Positions 20,781 to 32,287 of a stretch of DNA of 64,000 nt are shown piece after piece. The translations under genes were made by a program, and so were the position numbers. The stretch is from Henricia sp. BOLD:AAB3569 (Eukaryota; Echinodermata; Asteroidea; Spinulosida; Echinasteridae), in assembly GCA_037783545.1 (NCBI GenBank), contig JBBELK010000052.1:1922001-1986000 (forward strand), in the 5' to 3' direction. Under the pieces are notes generated by a model that saw only the letters and a list, made by a program, of their open reading frames with translations, was not told where the DNA came from and did not search any database. Each line of letters starts with the position of its first letter. Position 1 is the stretch's first letter.

Positions 20781-21075
20781 GAATTAGCCAACGAAGTGAG
20801 CTGTGGTCGGTTCTCACCATGAACTTGCGCCCGTAGAGATATTGCCGAAATCGCTTGAGGAAACCACAAGAGCTAACAGCTCTCTTCGCGTAACGCGGTA
20901 ATTTCTTTCTGTCCTACTCAGGACTCTACTGCCGTAAGCGATCACCTTTTCTTCTCGTTAATTATTTGGGACAGCACACCTCCCATACCAACATCGCTGG
21001 CGTCGGTGTCCAAGACATACTCTGCCTCGGGATCGGGATACGCCAAGATTGGTGCCTCGACTAGTCTTCGTTTTA
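20780..21075 (-). pseudogene. RNase H of gypsy element 2, frameshifted
   Basis: Minus-strand translation across three frames shows FAELKRRLVEAPILAYPDPE, DTDASDVGMGGVLSQ, KVIAYGSRVLSRTERNYRVT, RRELLALV and QYLYGRKFMVRTDHSSL, all RNase H signatures of gypsy elements. Shifts occur near 20960 (inside an AAGAAGAAAAGG stretch) and near 20868. The catalytic Asp/Glu/Asp positions remain recognisable. Confidence 0.82.
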
Positions 21076-22000
21076 GCTCTGCAAAAGCTTCATAGCATTC
21101 CGTACTCCACTCGAACTCTCCGTCAGACGGTGAAGTGGGCGGGCGATGTCTGCGAAGGATCTAATGAATCGCCTGTAGTAACCCGCTAGACTCAGAAAGC
21201 TTTGAACTTGCTTTAGGTCTTTAGGCGTAGGCCAGTCTCGTACAGCCGAGACCTTTTCAGGATCCGTCGAGATCCCGTCACCCGACACTATATGTCCCAG
21301 GTACAACACACGTTGCTTAAACAGGTGACATTTCTGAGGCTTCAGTTTAAGCCCTGCCTGTCGGAGGCGTCGGAAAACTTCCTCTAGACGACTGATCTCT
21401 TCCTCCACTATCTTGGCGAAGACAATAACATCATCTAAATAAACCAACAATGTTTCCCATTGGAGCCCGGCCATCACTCGCTCCATCAGTCGTTCAAATG
21501 TTGACGGCGCGTTACATAGCCCGAAGGGCATGACCCGCCAACAGTATAGGCCGCCTCGAACCACAAACGCAGATTTCTGCCTCGCGTCCTGATCAAGTTC
21601 CACTTGCCAGTAGCCCGACGAAAGATCCAATGTGGAAAACCACCTAGCGCCGGCTAAGGTGTCCAATGAGTCGTCTATCCTCGGCATCGGGTAGGCATCT
21701 TTCAACGTGACAGCATTGAACCGGCGATAATCCACGCAAAAGCGTTTTGTTCCGTCTTTCTTTTTGACGAGAACAACGTTCGCCGCCCATGGGCTGTCGG
21801 ACGGTTCAATACGTCCCTCTCGAAGCAGGCTTTGTACTTGGTTATTGATTTATTTTTATTCACGTGCTGGAAATCGTCTCGATCTCTCTTTAATCGACTT
21901 CGCCCCTCCCGTGTTAATCGAATGCTTTACACAATCAGTGCGGCCTATATCAACGTTACTCTTTGAAAATACATCGCTGTACTCTGTCAGTAGCTCGGCT
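21073..22000 (-). pseudogene. Reverse transcriptase of gypsy element 2
   Basis: The frame 21735-21073 carries MDYRRFNAVTLKDAYPMPRI, WFSTLDLSSGYWQVELD (motif A), MPFGLCNAPSTFERLM (motif B), LLVYLDDVIVFAK (motif C, YLDD) and YLGHIVSGDGISTDPEKV. The pre-finger part (IAELLTEYSDVFSKS and following) is in another frame together with the protease, so a shift lies at about 21740-21870. RT motifs are ordinary Ty3/gypsy and the domain order here is conventional, with integrase after RNase H, in contrast to the element at 1-8295. Confidence 0.92.
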
Positions 22001-22905
22001 ATCTTCTCATGATGAATAGGAGGAACACCCTCATTGCTCCGCCTGTATAGGTCGACAAGGTGATCTGGTACCCGTGGCTCGTGAACAAACATCGAAGATG
22101 GGTTATCTACCGCAAGAACATCATCTTCCGTGACGCTAGTCAATGTTCCAGCAATTGTTCCCCTCTTAATTACACACTGTCTCTTTCCGGGATTGAAGAC
22201 TCTTATTGGCAGGTTGTCGTTATTGGTTCTTACCAGTGTGCGAGCAACAATTACGCCTTTGTTTGAAGGTTCACTTCTGTCAAGCGGCTCTATGATGCCA
22301 ACGCCTCCACTGGACATGGTCTTAGTTATGTAACCCGGCACTAACATCTCGTGGCCTGGTGGTATTCGAGTTGTTCGATCCACTACAATGCGAGCACAGA
22401 AAGCATTTCCCCCACCGTCTGTACATCGCACTGTCTCGTCATTGATTGAAAGTCCCATGGTTCGGAAATTCAATACAGCTTTGGAAGGTACAAGAAAGTC
22501 CATCCCGAGAATTCCTTCCAAGGTGTCTAGTTTTTCAAAGGTGGCGAAAACAGGGAGGGTCGTTTCCCCAACTTGGATATCTACCCAGGCGCTGCCGATA
22601 CTTTCCATTAGGGTTCCATCAGCGCTTCGCGTCCTTGTCCCCGCATTTACCATCTGTGGTCTATTTCTTGGTGTCATTTTATGAAGGATACTGGACGACA
22701 AGAATGTATGAGTCGCTCCCGTATCCACTAGAAGGTGCGCCTTTGCACCACGGACTGTTGCAGGCACGAACAATCCACTCTGTGCTTGGCTCTCCTGACG
22801 AGGGGTGACTATCCCCTTGCCTTGCATTACGTTATCTACACCGTTTCTCACCCCGTCAAATTCTCTTTCTGGCCCTGATGGTCTCGCAGCTGTCCCCCGG
22901 GCCAC
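22000..22905 (-). pseudogene. Aspartic protease and pre-RT linker of gypsy element 2
   Basis: Retropepsin signatures: LLVDTGATHTFLSSSIL (active-site DTG) and LEGILGMDFLVPSKAVLNF (flap/second hairpin ILGMDFL). A linker of about 120 residues precedes RT. The frame is continuous with the zinc-knuckle part of gag only after a frame change near 22850-22905. Confidence 0.88.
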
Positions 22906-23207
22906 TGAGTCAGCCGCTCTTCGTTTCCCTGTCTATCTCGCTTTGGAGCAGGAGCGTTTCTACAATCCCTGGCGAAATGTCCTGCCTGTTTGCACCTATA
23001 GCAAACATCATCTGGCGCTGGTTCTCTTCGCCTGCGGAAGGTATCACGTGCGCTTCTTGGTGGTGGTTGTGCATTATTTCTGCTGCTGCCCTGGACTAGC
23101 TTTTCCACTAGTGCCCCCATCTCCTGACGGCTCTGCAAGAAGGCGTCCTCCCGCGCGCACAAAGGCCCGAATTCTTCACCAGTGGCCACAAGCAACCGCT
23201 TTTCGGC
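22848..23207 (-). pseudogene. gag: gag C-terminus with zinc knuckle, gypsy element 2
   Basis: Contains CYRCKQAGHFARDC, a CCHC knuckle, after AFLQSRQEMGALVEKLVQ. Upstream the frame runs into LINE A at about 23207; the N-terminal two thirds of gag resume at 30653 on the far side. The phase is compatible with continuity across the LINE insertion once one duplicated target site is discounted. Confidence 0.82.
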
Positions 23208-24237
23208 ACTGGATACACAGGACGTGGTTGAAGACAATAAAAACGCAAGTGATTCGATTGTTGAAGCAGAGGAATTGATCGACACGTATTTCGACATCCT
23301 GAACGCTAAAAGTCCCGGAAAATACTCGAGTCCGAAACAAACAACGAACACATCGACATCCAAGGAGAAATCGGGCGCAGCGAAAAGTAAGGTGTCCCAT
23401 GAAGAACAGCTGAAGAAGTACCGCGAGAGACACAAGGAACAGCATCGCAAAAAGACAGAGCCACCGACCCCCACTGCGTCTGCGGACATTCTTATCATCG
23501 GTGACTCCATGATCAAACACCTGCAACCTAGGAAACTAAGCAAGAAATCAAAGGTAGTTTGCCAAACAATGCGAGGCGCAAAGATTGAAACTGTTACTCA
23601 TGAGGCTCAGCAGTTATCGTCTAAATACGGCGTATCGGAGGTAATACTCCACGTCGGTTCCAACAACACAACGGACGACGCCAACACCATGACTGCCAAA
23701 ATTACGTCTCTCGGGGAAGCGCTTCAGCCAAAGAAAGTGACGATTTCATCAATTATCCACCGTGTTGTCGCGTCAGAATCTAGGCGTAAGGCCGTCGACG
23801 ATGCGAATAACATGCTAAAACGCACCGCGGAGTGTAACAAATGGGGGTTCATCGACAATGGGGGGATAACGCCGAACCATCTTGTGACAGACGGCGTACA
23901 TCTGAATTCTCAGGGTGTGTGTATTCTCGCCAAAAACATCATTCGGCACATCTACGGACCACCGAAACGGCCACATGCTGTCGACGGGGGGTTGTATTCC
24001 GACGCCCTCAAGAAACCGGCTACGGAAAATACACAAATGGATTTTCGGAAGGCAAACCAGTACCGTCCGCAGACACAACGTCAACCCACCCGGAACCACC
24101 CATACATCCCACACCACCCATACATCCCACATCACGGGATGAGAGTCCCTCACCCCCGCACTCCGAACCAGGAATGGATACAATATCTCCAGGAGGTCAG
24201 ACAACTTCTAAATCCACAAAGCAGGGGTCAAATGTAA
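23208..24237 (+). pseudogene. LINE A ORF1 with SGNH/GDSL esterase-like domain
   Basis: The frame is open to TAA at 24235. A charged, helical N-terminus leads to ILIIGDSMIKHL (block I with GDS), VILHVGSNNTTDD (block III, usual GSND changed to GSNN) and VTDGVHLNSQG (block V, DxxH). This is the esterase-type ORF1 known for CR1 and related LINEs, thought to bind RNA or lipid during retrotransposition. The Pro/His-rich tail contains two direct repeats of HPYIPHH. An ATG-like start at 23182 would lie in host gag sequence, so the true N-terminus is missing. Confidence 0.82.
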
Positions 24238-25038
24238 GCCTAAAAGATGGTATCATACATAGTCATAGCGACGGGGACTTTTCTTATGCTCACCTTAACG
24301 TAAGAAGTATCATCAACAAATTTGACCAATTTAAGATACTGTTCTCAAGAAAACCATTTGATGTTATGTGTCTAAATGAAACTTTCTGTGACGGCACGAT
24401 TTCTGACGGCGAGATCGCACTGCCTGGGTATTCTATTGTTAGAAAAGACAGAAATTGCCACGGTGGCGGGGTAGCCATGTATATTAGAGACACGCTAAAT
24501 TTTACTCGCCGATGTGATCTTGAACATGATGATATCGAATGTATTTGGGTCGAAATTAGGTGTAAGCAAAGACTTATGAGTTATGTTTATAGACCACCAT
24601 CGAGTACTGTCGAGTTTTTAGATACATGTAACCTAACCGATATTACTGAAAAGGCGTCCTGTGAATTTAAAGAAATGATTGTACTCGGTGACTTTAACAG
24701 TGATGCAGCGGATGTTAATGCACCCAATCCTATACTCTCTTGCATGAATCTCTTCCAAATGGAGCAGTTAATACAAGAACCAACTCGAGTCACGCAGTTC
24801 ACCCAAACAACTATTGATCTGATTTTTAGTACGCATCCCGATCTTGTTAGCGCATGCGGAGTGTTGCAAACCCTCATAAGTGATCATTTTCTTATTTACG
24901 GCATACATAATTGGAAAACGCCTCGCAAAGGGTGTCGTTTTTAATTAATTTTCGACGCCTGAAGGATATAGATACCGAAACGTTTCACAATGACCTCCGC
25001 AATGCTCCATGGGAAAGCATATTCAAGAGGCATACTGT
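24174..25038 (+). pseudogene. LINE A ORF2, apurinic endonuclease part
   Basis: ORF2 can start at ATG 24174, overlapping ORF1 by 64 nt in a different frame. Endonuclease motifs: AHLNVRSIINKFDQF, VMCLNETFCDG (catalytic Glu), GYSIVRKDRN, GGGVAMYIRD, IVLGDFNSDAAD (GDFN), TTIDLIFST and LISDHFLIYG (SDH). A frameshift near 24935 precedes RLKDIDTETFHNDLRNAPWE, the linker before RT, which is cut by LINE B at 25038. Confidence 0.88.
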
Positions 25039-28000
25039 GGAGAATGAATCGACAGTATTGTGTTAATGATGTTCTGGAACTCAGACTGAGGGAACTTGGT
25101 ATTGATAGGCGAAGGAGAGGTTGTAGAGCTGGAACTCATATGCGCAAGAAGATCCCAGTAATAATTGGCCATCATAGGAACCCTGCGTCTTTTGAACCAA
25201 CTGAACTCATTCATGATCTTGTAGCAGAGCCTACTCACCATGCTCACCGACCTGGAAATCTGACATCAATTGTACGTATCAACCCACTAACATTACGTCA
25301 CAAACGGCATTATGACTTGCCCTCAGTTTTGCTGACCAATGCCCAATCATTGGTCAACAAACTTGATGAGTTCTCAACAACGCTACACCAACAAAACATT
25401 GATGTTGCCGCAGTTACTGAGTCTTGGTTTCACTCTTCACTCCCCGACTCTTTACAAACTATAGAGGGCTATAACATTTTCCTGAAAAATCGTACCGAGG
25501 GTGAAGGCAAGGGGGGTGGTGTTGCCATCTACGTGAAATCGAACATTACTGCCGAGGAAATTAATTTCATCAAGGTCGCCGATGAGTTGGAGTGTAAGTG
25601 GGTCCTTCTGAAACCTAACCATCTCCCCAGGGATGTATCATGTATTGCTGTGTGTGCTGCATATATTACCACAAATTCGCCGAACCAAGAGGCATTACGT
25701 CAACACGTACTGCAGTCAATGGACGCTCTTCATGTCAAGTATCCTGGAGTTGGATTTTTGATCTTAGGCGATTTCAACAGGATGAATGTTAATACGCTTT
25801 GCTACGCATTTGACCTCAAGCAAATTGTGAACTTTCCAACGCGTGGCGAAGCAACTTTGGACTTGATACTGACTAATATGGAGAAATATTACGTAAATCC
25901 TAAGCCTATGTCACCTATAGGTAGAAGTGACCATATTTGTATTGTTTGGAATCCAACAAATCAACTCCTAAAAAGACACGAACATTTTTATAAAGTTATC
26001 AGACCAATGAAACAAAATCAGATCAGAGAGTTCGGGACGTGGATACAAAGCCAGCACTGGGTGGATGTTAATGCTCAAAACACCCAGCAGAAAATTGATA
26101 TTTTCTATGATTATCTCAGTTCTGCAATAGAGACAGTTAAAGTTCATAGTAATGATAAGCCGTGGATGAAACCAGGTATCAAGAACCTCATTAAGAAGCG
26201 ACAAACCGCTTATGCTGCTCAGAATTTGACACAATGGAAAAAGTTGCGAAATAAAGTTAAGAGGGAAATAAGGAAATCTAAAATAAATTATCATGCCAAC
26301 AGAGTCCGACATCTTCAAAATGTTGAACCACGAAGTTGGCATCGACAAGTGAAAGTTATGACTAACAGCAATAAGGCAGAGCTTAACATACCCATCCCGG
26401 GTTTTGAGGCCAGTGACCATGTAGGTATTGCCAACAGCATTAATGAGCATTTTGTTGGAGTTTCATCCCATATTGAACCTTTAGATCTAAGCAAAATTTC
26501 TGCTTACCTACCTGCCAAGAGCTCTCCTCCTGTTTTGCAACCTTGGGATGTGTACGGTGAGCTCAGAAAAGTGAACGCAGGTAAATCTGGGGGCCCCGAT
26601 GGTATTCCACCCAGTATAATAAAGGAGTTTGCTTATGAATTGAGCATTCCCCTTACTGATATTCTCAACGCTTCATACAACGAAGGAATTGTTCCTAGTC
26701 AATGGAAAAAAAGCCGTTGTTGTACCTATTCCAAAAACGAGCCCACCTTCAGTGGACAAACTGAGACCTATTTCTCTCACTGATTGTTTTGCAAAAATTG
26801 CAGAAGGATTTATAACAAAATGGGTTTTGGAGGACATTAAACATGAAATCGATCTTCAGCAATTTGGTAACATTAAAGGTGTTTCCACAGCTCATTATTT
26901 GGTAAGCCTGTTACATTTTCTTCACCAGGGTGCCGACAGGATCAACAACGTTGGCACGGTGGTTCTCACGGACTTCTCAAAAGCATTTGATACGGTGGAC
27001 CATAGTTTGCTGATCCAAAAGTTTGTCAACTTGGGAGTCCGGGGAGCCATCGTGCCATGGTTGTCTGACTTTGTCAGTAACAGACAACAGTGTGTAAGGT
27101 TTAATGGAGCTCTTTCTGAATACAAAGTGTTGTCAGCAGGGTACAAAACTTGGGCCAATTGGCTTTCAAGTTCTCATTAATGATGCAGTCCGGGATAAAC
27201 AATCAAGCATTAGATGTTGGAAATACGTGGACGATTTGACTTTAGCGGAAAATCGTCTCCCGAGTGACCCAGGTTGTATTCAGGAAGAGCTTGATAATTT
27301 TGCCACTTGGTCAAATGATAATAAATTGGCTTTGAACCCAGCTAAATGCCAGGCCTTTCAAATATGTTTTAAAAAACGTATTCCTGCTTGTCAAAATATG
27401 GTAATTGAGGAAGTATCCCTTCAGGTCGTTACTTATGCTAAAGTTCTTGGTGTTTGGTTGCAGAACGATTTAAAATGGGGCACAAACATCTTAGAGATTG
27501 TTAAGAAGACAAATCGGAAACTGTACATGCTTCGCACGTTGAAAAAGTTTGGATTCAATGCCAATGAGTTGGCAACTGTTTACAAAGGCTATGTTCGTCC
27601 CTTGTTAGAGTACTGTGATGTGGTCTGGCATTCATCCATCTCTGCCGATCAGTGTAATATCTTGGAGCAGCTCCAGAAAAGGGCTTGCAAGATAATTCTT
27701 GGTGTGAATTATTGTGGTTATGTTGAAGCACTTGCAGGTTGTGGGCTTGAGTCTCTGTCTGCTAGGAGGGAGGATCATTGCCGCAAGTTTGCCGCAAGGC
27801 TTTCCCAGTCAGTGCGGACAAGTGACCTAATTCCCCCGACCAGATTTGAGACTCATGCCCGCAACCTGCGAAACAGTAGTAAATTTACGACTTTTTATGC
27901 TCGGACTTGTCGGTTTCAACGTAGTTCAATACCATATTTTATCCGGTTACTAAATGAATGATTTTAAGTGAGTATCCGCATACGTATGTGCAATGTTTTA

Positions 28001-28173
28001 TTGTCCTCGTTTTAATTTACTATTATGATCTTTAGTGGTTCTTGGTAATTATTGTTTTAATTTGAGTAATGTGGATGTTTGTTTTTGCTTGTAAAAAAAT
28101 CGTAATTTGGCCTTTGGGCTACGAGGATTTTTATAATAAAATGAAATGAAATGAAATGAAAAAAAAATGTTAT
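25039..28173 (+). mobile_element. LINE B nested inside LINE A
   Basis: Flanked by ATACTGT at 25032-25038 and 28174-28180, a 7-bp target-site duplication. It ends in a repeated AATGA tail (28139-28168) and an A-run. It is 5'-truncated, beginning in the segment ahead of the endonuclease (GIDRRRRGCRAGTH). LINE A resumes directly afterward in the linker before its RT. The 3' UTR contains GGGCTACGAGGATTTTTATAAT shortly before the tail. Confidence 0.9.
25050..27961 (+). pseudogene. LINE B ORF2: endonuclease and reverse transcriptase
   Basis: Endonuclease: LLTNAQSLVNKLDEF, AAVTESWFHSSLPDS, GGGVAIYVKSN, LILGDFNRMN, TLDLILTNM and GRSDHICIVW, in the frame ending at 26783. RT: VNAGKSGGPDGIPPSIIKEF, LRPISLTDCFAKIAEGF and VVLTDFSKAFDTVDHSLLIQ (motif A), then YVDDLTLAEN (motif C). 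Frameshifts lie near 26700-26710 (A-run) and near 27140, where the usual VPQGTKLGP motif is broken. The C-terminal segment (LEYCDVVWHSSISADQCNIL) is intact to TGA at 27961. Confidence 0.88.
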
Positions 28174-28180
28174 ATACTGT

Positions 28181-30240
28181 CAACATGTTGACGAAGCGTG
28201 GTTTATCTGGCACTCAATTTTTATGGCTGTTATTAACCACCATGCTCCAATCAAGTCCAAGCGTGCTCGAAGCGGCACCATACCATGGCTTGATGGAGAA
28301 TTGCTCCAACTAATGCGCCAACGAGATCGTGCACATAGTGTAGCTAAAAAGTCGCGCTCATCGAAAAATTGGGATATGTACAAAAAGTTAAGAAATTATG
28401 TTACTAACAAAGTTAGACAAAAGAAAAGCGAATATTTCACTTCGGCAATTGAGGAAAATAAAGATAACTCATCACTCTTGTGGAAGAAACTTAAAGAAGT
28501 CCTTCCCAATAAACAAAAATGTGTCCCGAGTTCAATCATCTCCTCAAACGGAGAATATGTTGATGACCCTACCGACATCGCAAATAATTTCAATGAATAT
28601 TTTTCAACAATTGGTGTACGTATGGCCGCTGAGAATCACACAAGTTCAACTGAGGCCGATGATTCTCACGACCATTCTCTTGTTTCTTCACCAGATTACG
28701 AACATTGTTCTCTCCCTAGTATCCCAGAAGAGTTTGTCAAAAAGCAAATTGCATCTTTGTCGGTTGGGAAAGCAACAGGCCCAGATGGTATTAGCGTTAA
28801 TATGATTAAAATGGCTGCACTGTTTATTACTAAGTCTTTAACGCATATATTTAACCTCTCCATAATAAATGAACAGTATCCCAAGGCATGGAAACATGCT
28901 TCAGTTACACCTATTCATAAAGGAGGCGATAAGTGCAACGCATGTAATTACCGACCTATATCAATCTTGCCGATTATCTCTAAAATCCTAGAAAGATGGA
29001 TACACTCGAACATGTACTCGTACCTTGATGAAAATAATTTCATTCCTGTTTGTCAATCTGAATTTCGGCCTTTGCACTCGACAGAAAGTACACTAAACGA
29101 TTTAACAAACGAGTGTCTTCAAGCTATGGATCACGGGAGAATGACCGGAACAGTTTTCCTAGATTTCAGTAAGGCATTTGACTGCGTTGACCATAACATT
29201 ATTTTAGAAAAATTAGAAAAGCTGAACATGTCGATTTCGGTAATAAACTGGTTTAAGTCCTATCTCAGTGATCGCAGTCAAACCGTTAATATTAGTAAAC
29301 ATATATCAAAATCCTTGCCTATAAATGTCGGTGTACCACAAGGATCAATTCTGGGCCCATTATTGTTTCTTGTATATACATATGACCTGCCTCTTTATGT
29401 ATCCGATAAGCTATATATGTATGCCGATGACTCTACACTAACTTGCAGTTCCGAAAGCATTGTCGAAATTGAAACTATAGCCTTAACAAGTCATTAGACA
29501 TGATTCATCTGTGGTCCGTTAAAAATAAAATCAAAATTAATGCCAGTAAAACTAAATGTATGCTAATTGGCTCAAAGAAAAAGATAAGCGCGCATGAGCT
29601 CAGAGTACACATTAATAATGATCAAGTGCATAACGTTAAATCGTTTAAATGCTTGGGTGTTATTATTGACGAAACCTTAAGTTGGAATCAACATGTCGAA
29701 TATGTAAAGAAGACAGTTTTCTCGAAATTAGCTATGTTAAAAAGAATTCGCGACTGTGTAACTCAACAGCACATGAACACCCTTATGTTAAGCTTAGCCA
29801 TGCCTAGTCTAGATTATTGCACAGTATGGGGTGACCGTTACGCATCTCATAACAATGTCTTGAACAAATGCCTCAAACGTGCAGCCAGAATAATACTGAA
29901 ATGCGATTTCCTAACGCCATCAGCTGACATGTTTAAAAGGCTCGACTGGCTTGCCTATCCAGAGAGAGTTAAATACAAGAAAGCTATATTTGTCTTTAAA
30001 AGCATCAATTCCTTGGCCCCGCAGTATATGGCGAGTATATTTACACCTTACGTACAAACTCGAGAATCTCGTCAATCTGCCGAAAAGACACTGAAAATTC
30101 CCTTTGCACGAAAGGGGTCTTACGCCTCGAGTTTTGCTGTAACTGGCGCCGCAATTTGGAACAGCCTTAGTGCACACCTTAGAACTATGTCTTCTTTGAG
30201 CTCATTCAAATAGGCACTTCGCCAAACATACACATAATAT
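28181..30240 (+). pseudogene. LINE A ORF2, reverse transcriptase part
   Basis: The linker resumes (INHHAPIKSKRARSGTIPWL), then RT: VGKATGPDGISVNMIK, NYRPISILPIISKILERW, FLDFSKAFDCVDHNIILEKL (motif A), VGVPQGSILGPLLFLVYTYD (motif B) and YMYADDSTL (YADD). A +1 shift near 29484 moves the frame to 29500-30213, which contains SKTKCMLIGSKKK and LDYCTVWGDRY and ends in a premature TAG (30211) where the second copy at 32091 has TCG. Ten codons remain after it. 3' UTR follows to 30652. Confidence 0.9.
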
Positions 30241-30652
30241 TCACATGATCAACTTTAAGTGAGAAATGCTAATTTACGGAGTCGTATGACTTGGTTGCCA
30301 TAAAATCAAACTTTAATTTTGGAGCCGGAGGGGAATTTTCCCATTTTTAAAATATTTTTTTCTCTTAAAAAGAGTTTTTGCGGGTTTTTCGCCCTTCCCG
30401 TAATTAGCGTAAATTTTAGTGTCACATGCATGTATAATAATTGCTTGTGATGTTGTTCTTCTGTAACCATTAGTTTTTTGATGTTGTAGTTGTTGTACAA
30501 ATGTATCTTATTCCAGTTTGTTAGTAATTATGAAGTTGTTCAATTTAGTATATTTGTTCTATGTGTGTTTGCAGGGCCCCAATGGAAACCAGTTTTTGTA
30601 AACTGTTTGGGCACACCCTGGGTAAATAATTGGAATAAATAAATAAATAAAT

Positions 30653-31691
30653 CTTTCGGTACTTTACTTCAACTTCATCTCGAATATCTCGCAACATGGG
30701 TGCCACTTCGTCCTCGAGCACCCGAGCGTACTTAATCTTTCGTCCGTATCGCTGCTCCTAGATCCTCTACACGGAGATATCCCTCGGTAGCTATTGCAGC
30801 ACTGATTGCCTCGTGCAGTGTTCGAGGTCTTGCCCGAAATACACCTTCACGTATCGCCTGCTCCTCTATAGCATCCGAGAAGTGCCCCTAGCCAGGCGGT
30901 CGCGTCCTTCTTCAGACAATTCAGGGTAGGCCAACCCAGACAGGTCTCGAACCGCCTGTCCTAATTCCTGTAACGTCTCCTTCGGTCCCTGTCTCCTATG
31001 ACGGAGCTCCATAAGACGGTTTTCCGCCAACTGTCCTGGTCCAAACCGTTTCTCCAGAAGATCAACCAGCTGGAGGTAGCTCAAATCCTTTATTCCTGAC
31101 TGCTGATTGCCTAGTGGCTTAATAGCGGCGCCTTGTAGGCTGGCTGCTAGGAAAATTCTCGCCTGATCCTCTGACCAATCGTTAGCAATCCTGCATGCTT
31201 TAAAGTGTCTCCGGTAGTCTCGCCAAGGGGTTTTCCGTTATATCTGTCGGGGATCATGTTTGGTCGCCTTGCCTTATCAACAGGCGCACGTTGGGGCTCA
31301 CTGGTTTTCTGTTGTCGACTTGGAGTTAGTGGTGTCTTCATTTCAGCCTTTTCGGTGACGAATGGTGAAACTGATGTCAGATCACTACCCTGATCTCCGC
31401 TAATCGATGACGAAGTCACTAGTGAATTCGCAGGTGCAATAGGCGTATACTGCGCCTTGTCGTCCTGGGTTTGGCAATCGGTGTGGATGTCAGACTTCCT
31501 CCATTACTGTAGTGCGTAGTCATCGACGTGTTGTTCATGTTACTTAATGCGATATTTTCCCGCCTGCGTTTATCTCTCATCTTCAACTCAAGTCTCAACT
31601 TCTGAACTTCCAATCGCAGTTTGTTAACTTCCCCTAACTCTTTGGCCGCTTCAGCATCGTCAATCTCCGGCAACCCCCAGCCTTCTGCCAT
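30653..31691 (-). pseudogene. gag: gag N-terminal two thirds, gypsy element 2
   Basis: Starts ATG 31691 (MAEGWGLPEIDDAEAAK) with a coiled-coil segment (LRLEVQKLRLELKMRDKRRR). A frameshift at about 31425 leads to a linker ending IPDRYNGKP, a second at about 31200 to the capsid core. That core is read as YLQLVDLLEKRFGPGQLAEN, ELRHRRQGPKETLQELGQAV and LSGLAYPELSEEGRDRLARG, typical of the retrotransposon gag family; further shifts follow. It stops at LINE A. This domain would form the particle and bind RNA. Confidence 0.85.
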
Positions 31692-31760
31692 GCTGTTTAT
31701 TGTCGCATGTATAGGTTGTCTCCTCAGCTGTTCAGTCCTCGACGCCTATCCCACTTCTGA

Positions 31761-32228
31761 CGTGCAGCCAGAATAATACTGAAATGCGATTTCCTAACGC
31801 CATCAGCTGACATGTTTAAAAGGCTCGACTGGCTTGCCTATCCAGAGAGAGTTAAATACAAGAAAGCTATATTTGTCTTTAAAAGCATCAATTCCTTGGC
31901 CCCGCAGTATATGGCAAGTCTATTTACACCTTACGTACAAACTCGAGAAACTCGTCAATCTGCCGAAAAGACACTGAAATTTCCCTTTGCACGAAATGGG
32001 TCTTACGCCTCGAGTTTTGCTGTAACTGGCGCCGCAATTTGGAACAGCCTTAGTGCACACCTTAGAACTATGTCTTCTTTGAGCTCATTCAAATCGGCAC
32101 TTCGCCAAACATACACATAATATTCACATGATCAACTTCAAGTGAGAAATGCTAATTTACGGAGTCGTATGACTTGGTTGCCATAAAATCAAACTTTAAT
32201 TTTGGAGCCGGAGGGGAATTTTCCCCAG
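31761..32228 (+). mobile_element. Fragment of LINE A 3' coding end, truncated at both ends
   Basis: Nearly identical to 29878-30345 of LINE A, covering the last third of the RT C-terminal region and the first part of the 3' UTR; the A-rich tail is absent. It is flanked by two copies of the gypsy leader around the gag start (31674-31760 and 32229-32280). This is not a standard tail-primed LINE insertion. Confidence 0.88.
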
Positions 32229-32267
32229 CCCCCAGCCTTCTGCCATGCTGTTTAGTCCTCGACGCCT

Positions 32268-32285
32268 ATCCCACTTCTGACACCA
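32268..32285 (-). other. Primer binding site of gypsy element 2 (tRNA-Leu type)
   Basis: On the minus strand, just after the 5' LTR and two bases, lies TGGTGTCAGAAGTGGGAT. Its complement ends ...CCCACTTCTGACACCA, which from memory matches the 3' end of animal tRNA-Leu. Confidence 0.65.
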
Positions 32286-32287
32286 TT

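Larger units (their letters stand above)
23207..30652 (+). mobile_element. LINE A (CR1/L2-like), inserted in gag of gypsy element 2
   Basis: A plus-strand non-LTR element with an ORF1 carrying an SGNH esterase-like domain, ORF2 with endonuclease and RT, and a 3' tail of AATAAATAAATAAAT ending at 30652. A short duplication (CTTTTCGGC at 23199-23207 and CTTTCGGTA at 30653-30661) is a plausible target site; gag on both sides can be read through it. The 5' end is truncated into ORF1. It is itself interrupted by LINE B at 25039-28173. RT is damaged by a frameshift near 29484 and a TAG at 30211-30213. Confidence 0.88.

Noticed and set aside
23182..23210. Start of LINE ORF1 as (M)ATSNRFSALD
   Set aside because: It looks like a LINE ORF1 start, but the same bases read as gag on the minus strand and fit the gag continuation; the LINE probably begins after the CTTTTCGGC duplication.
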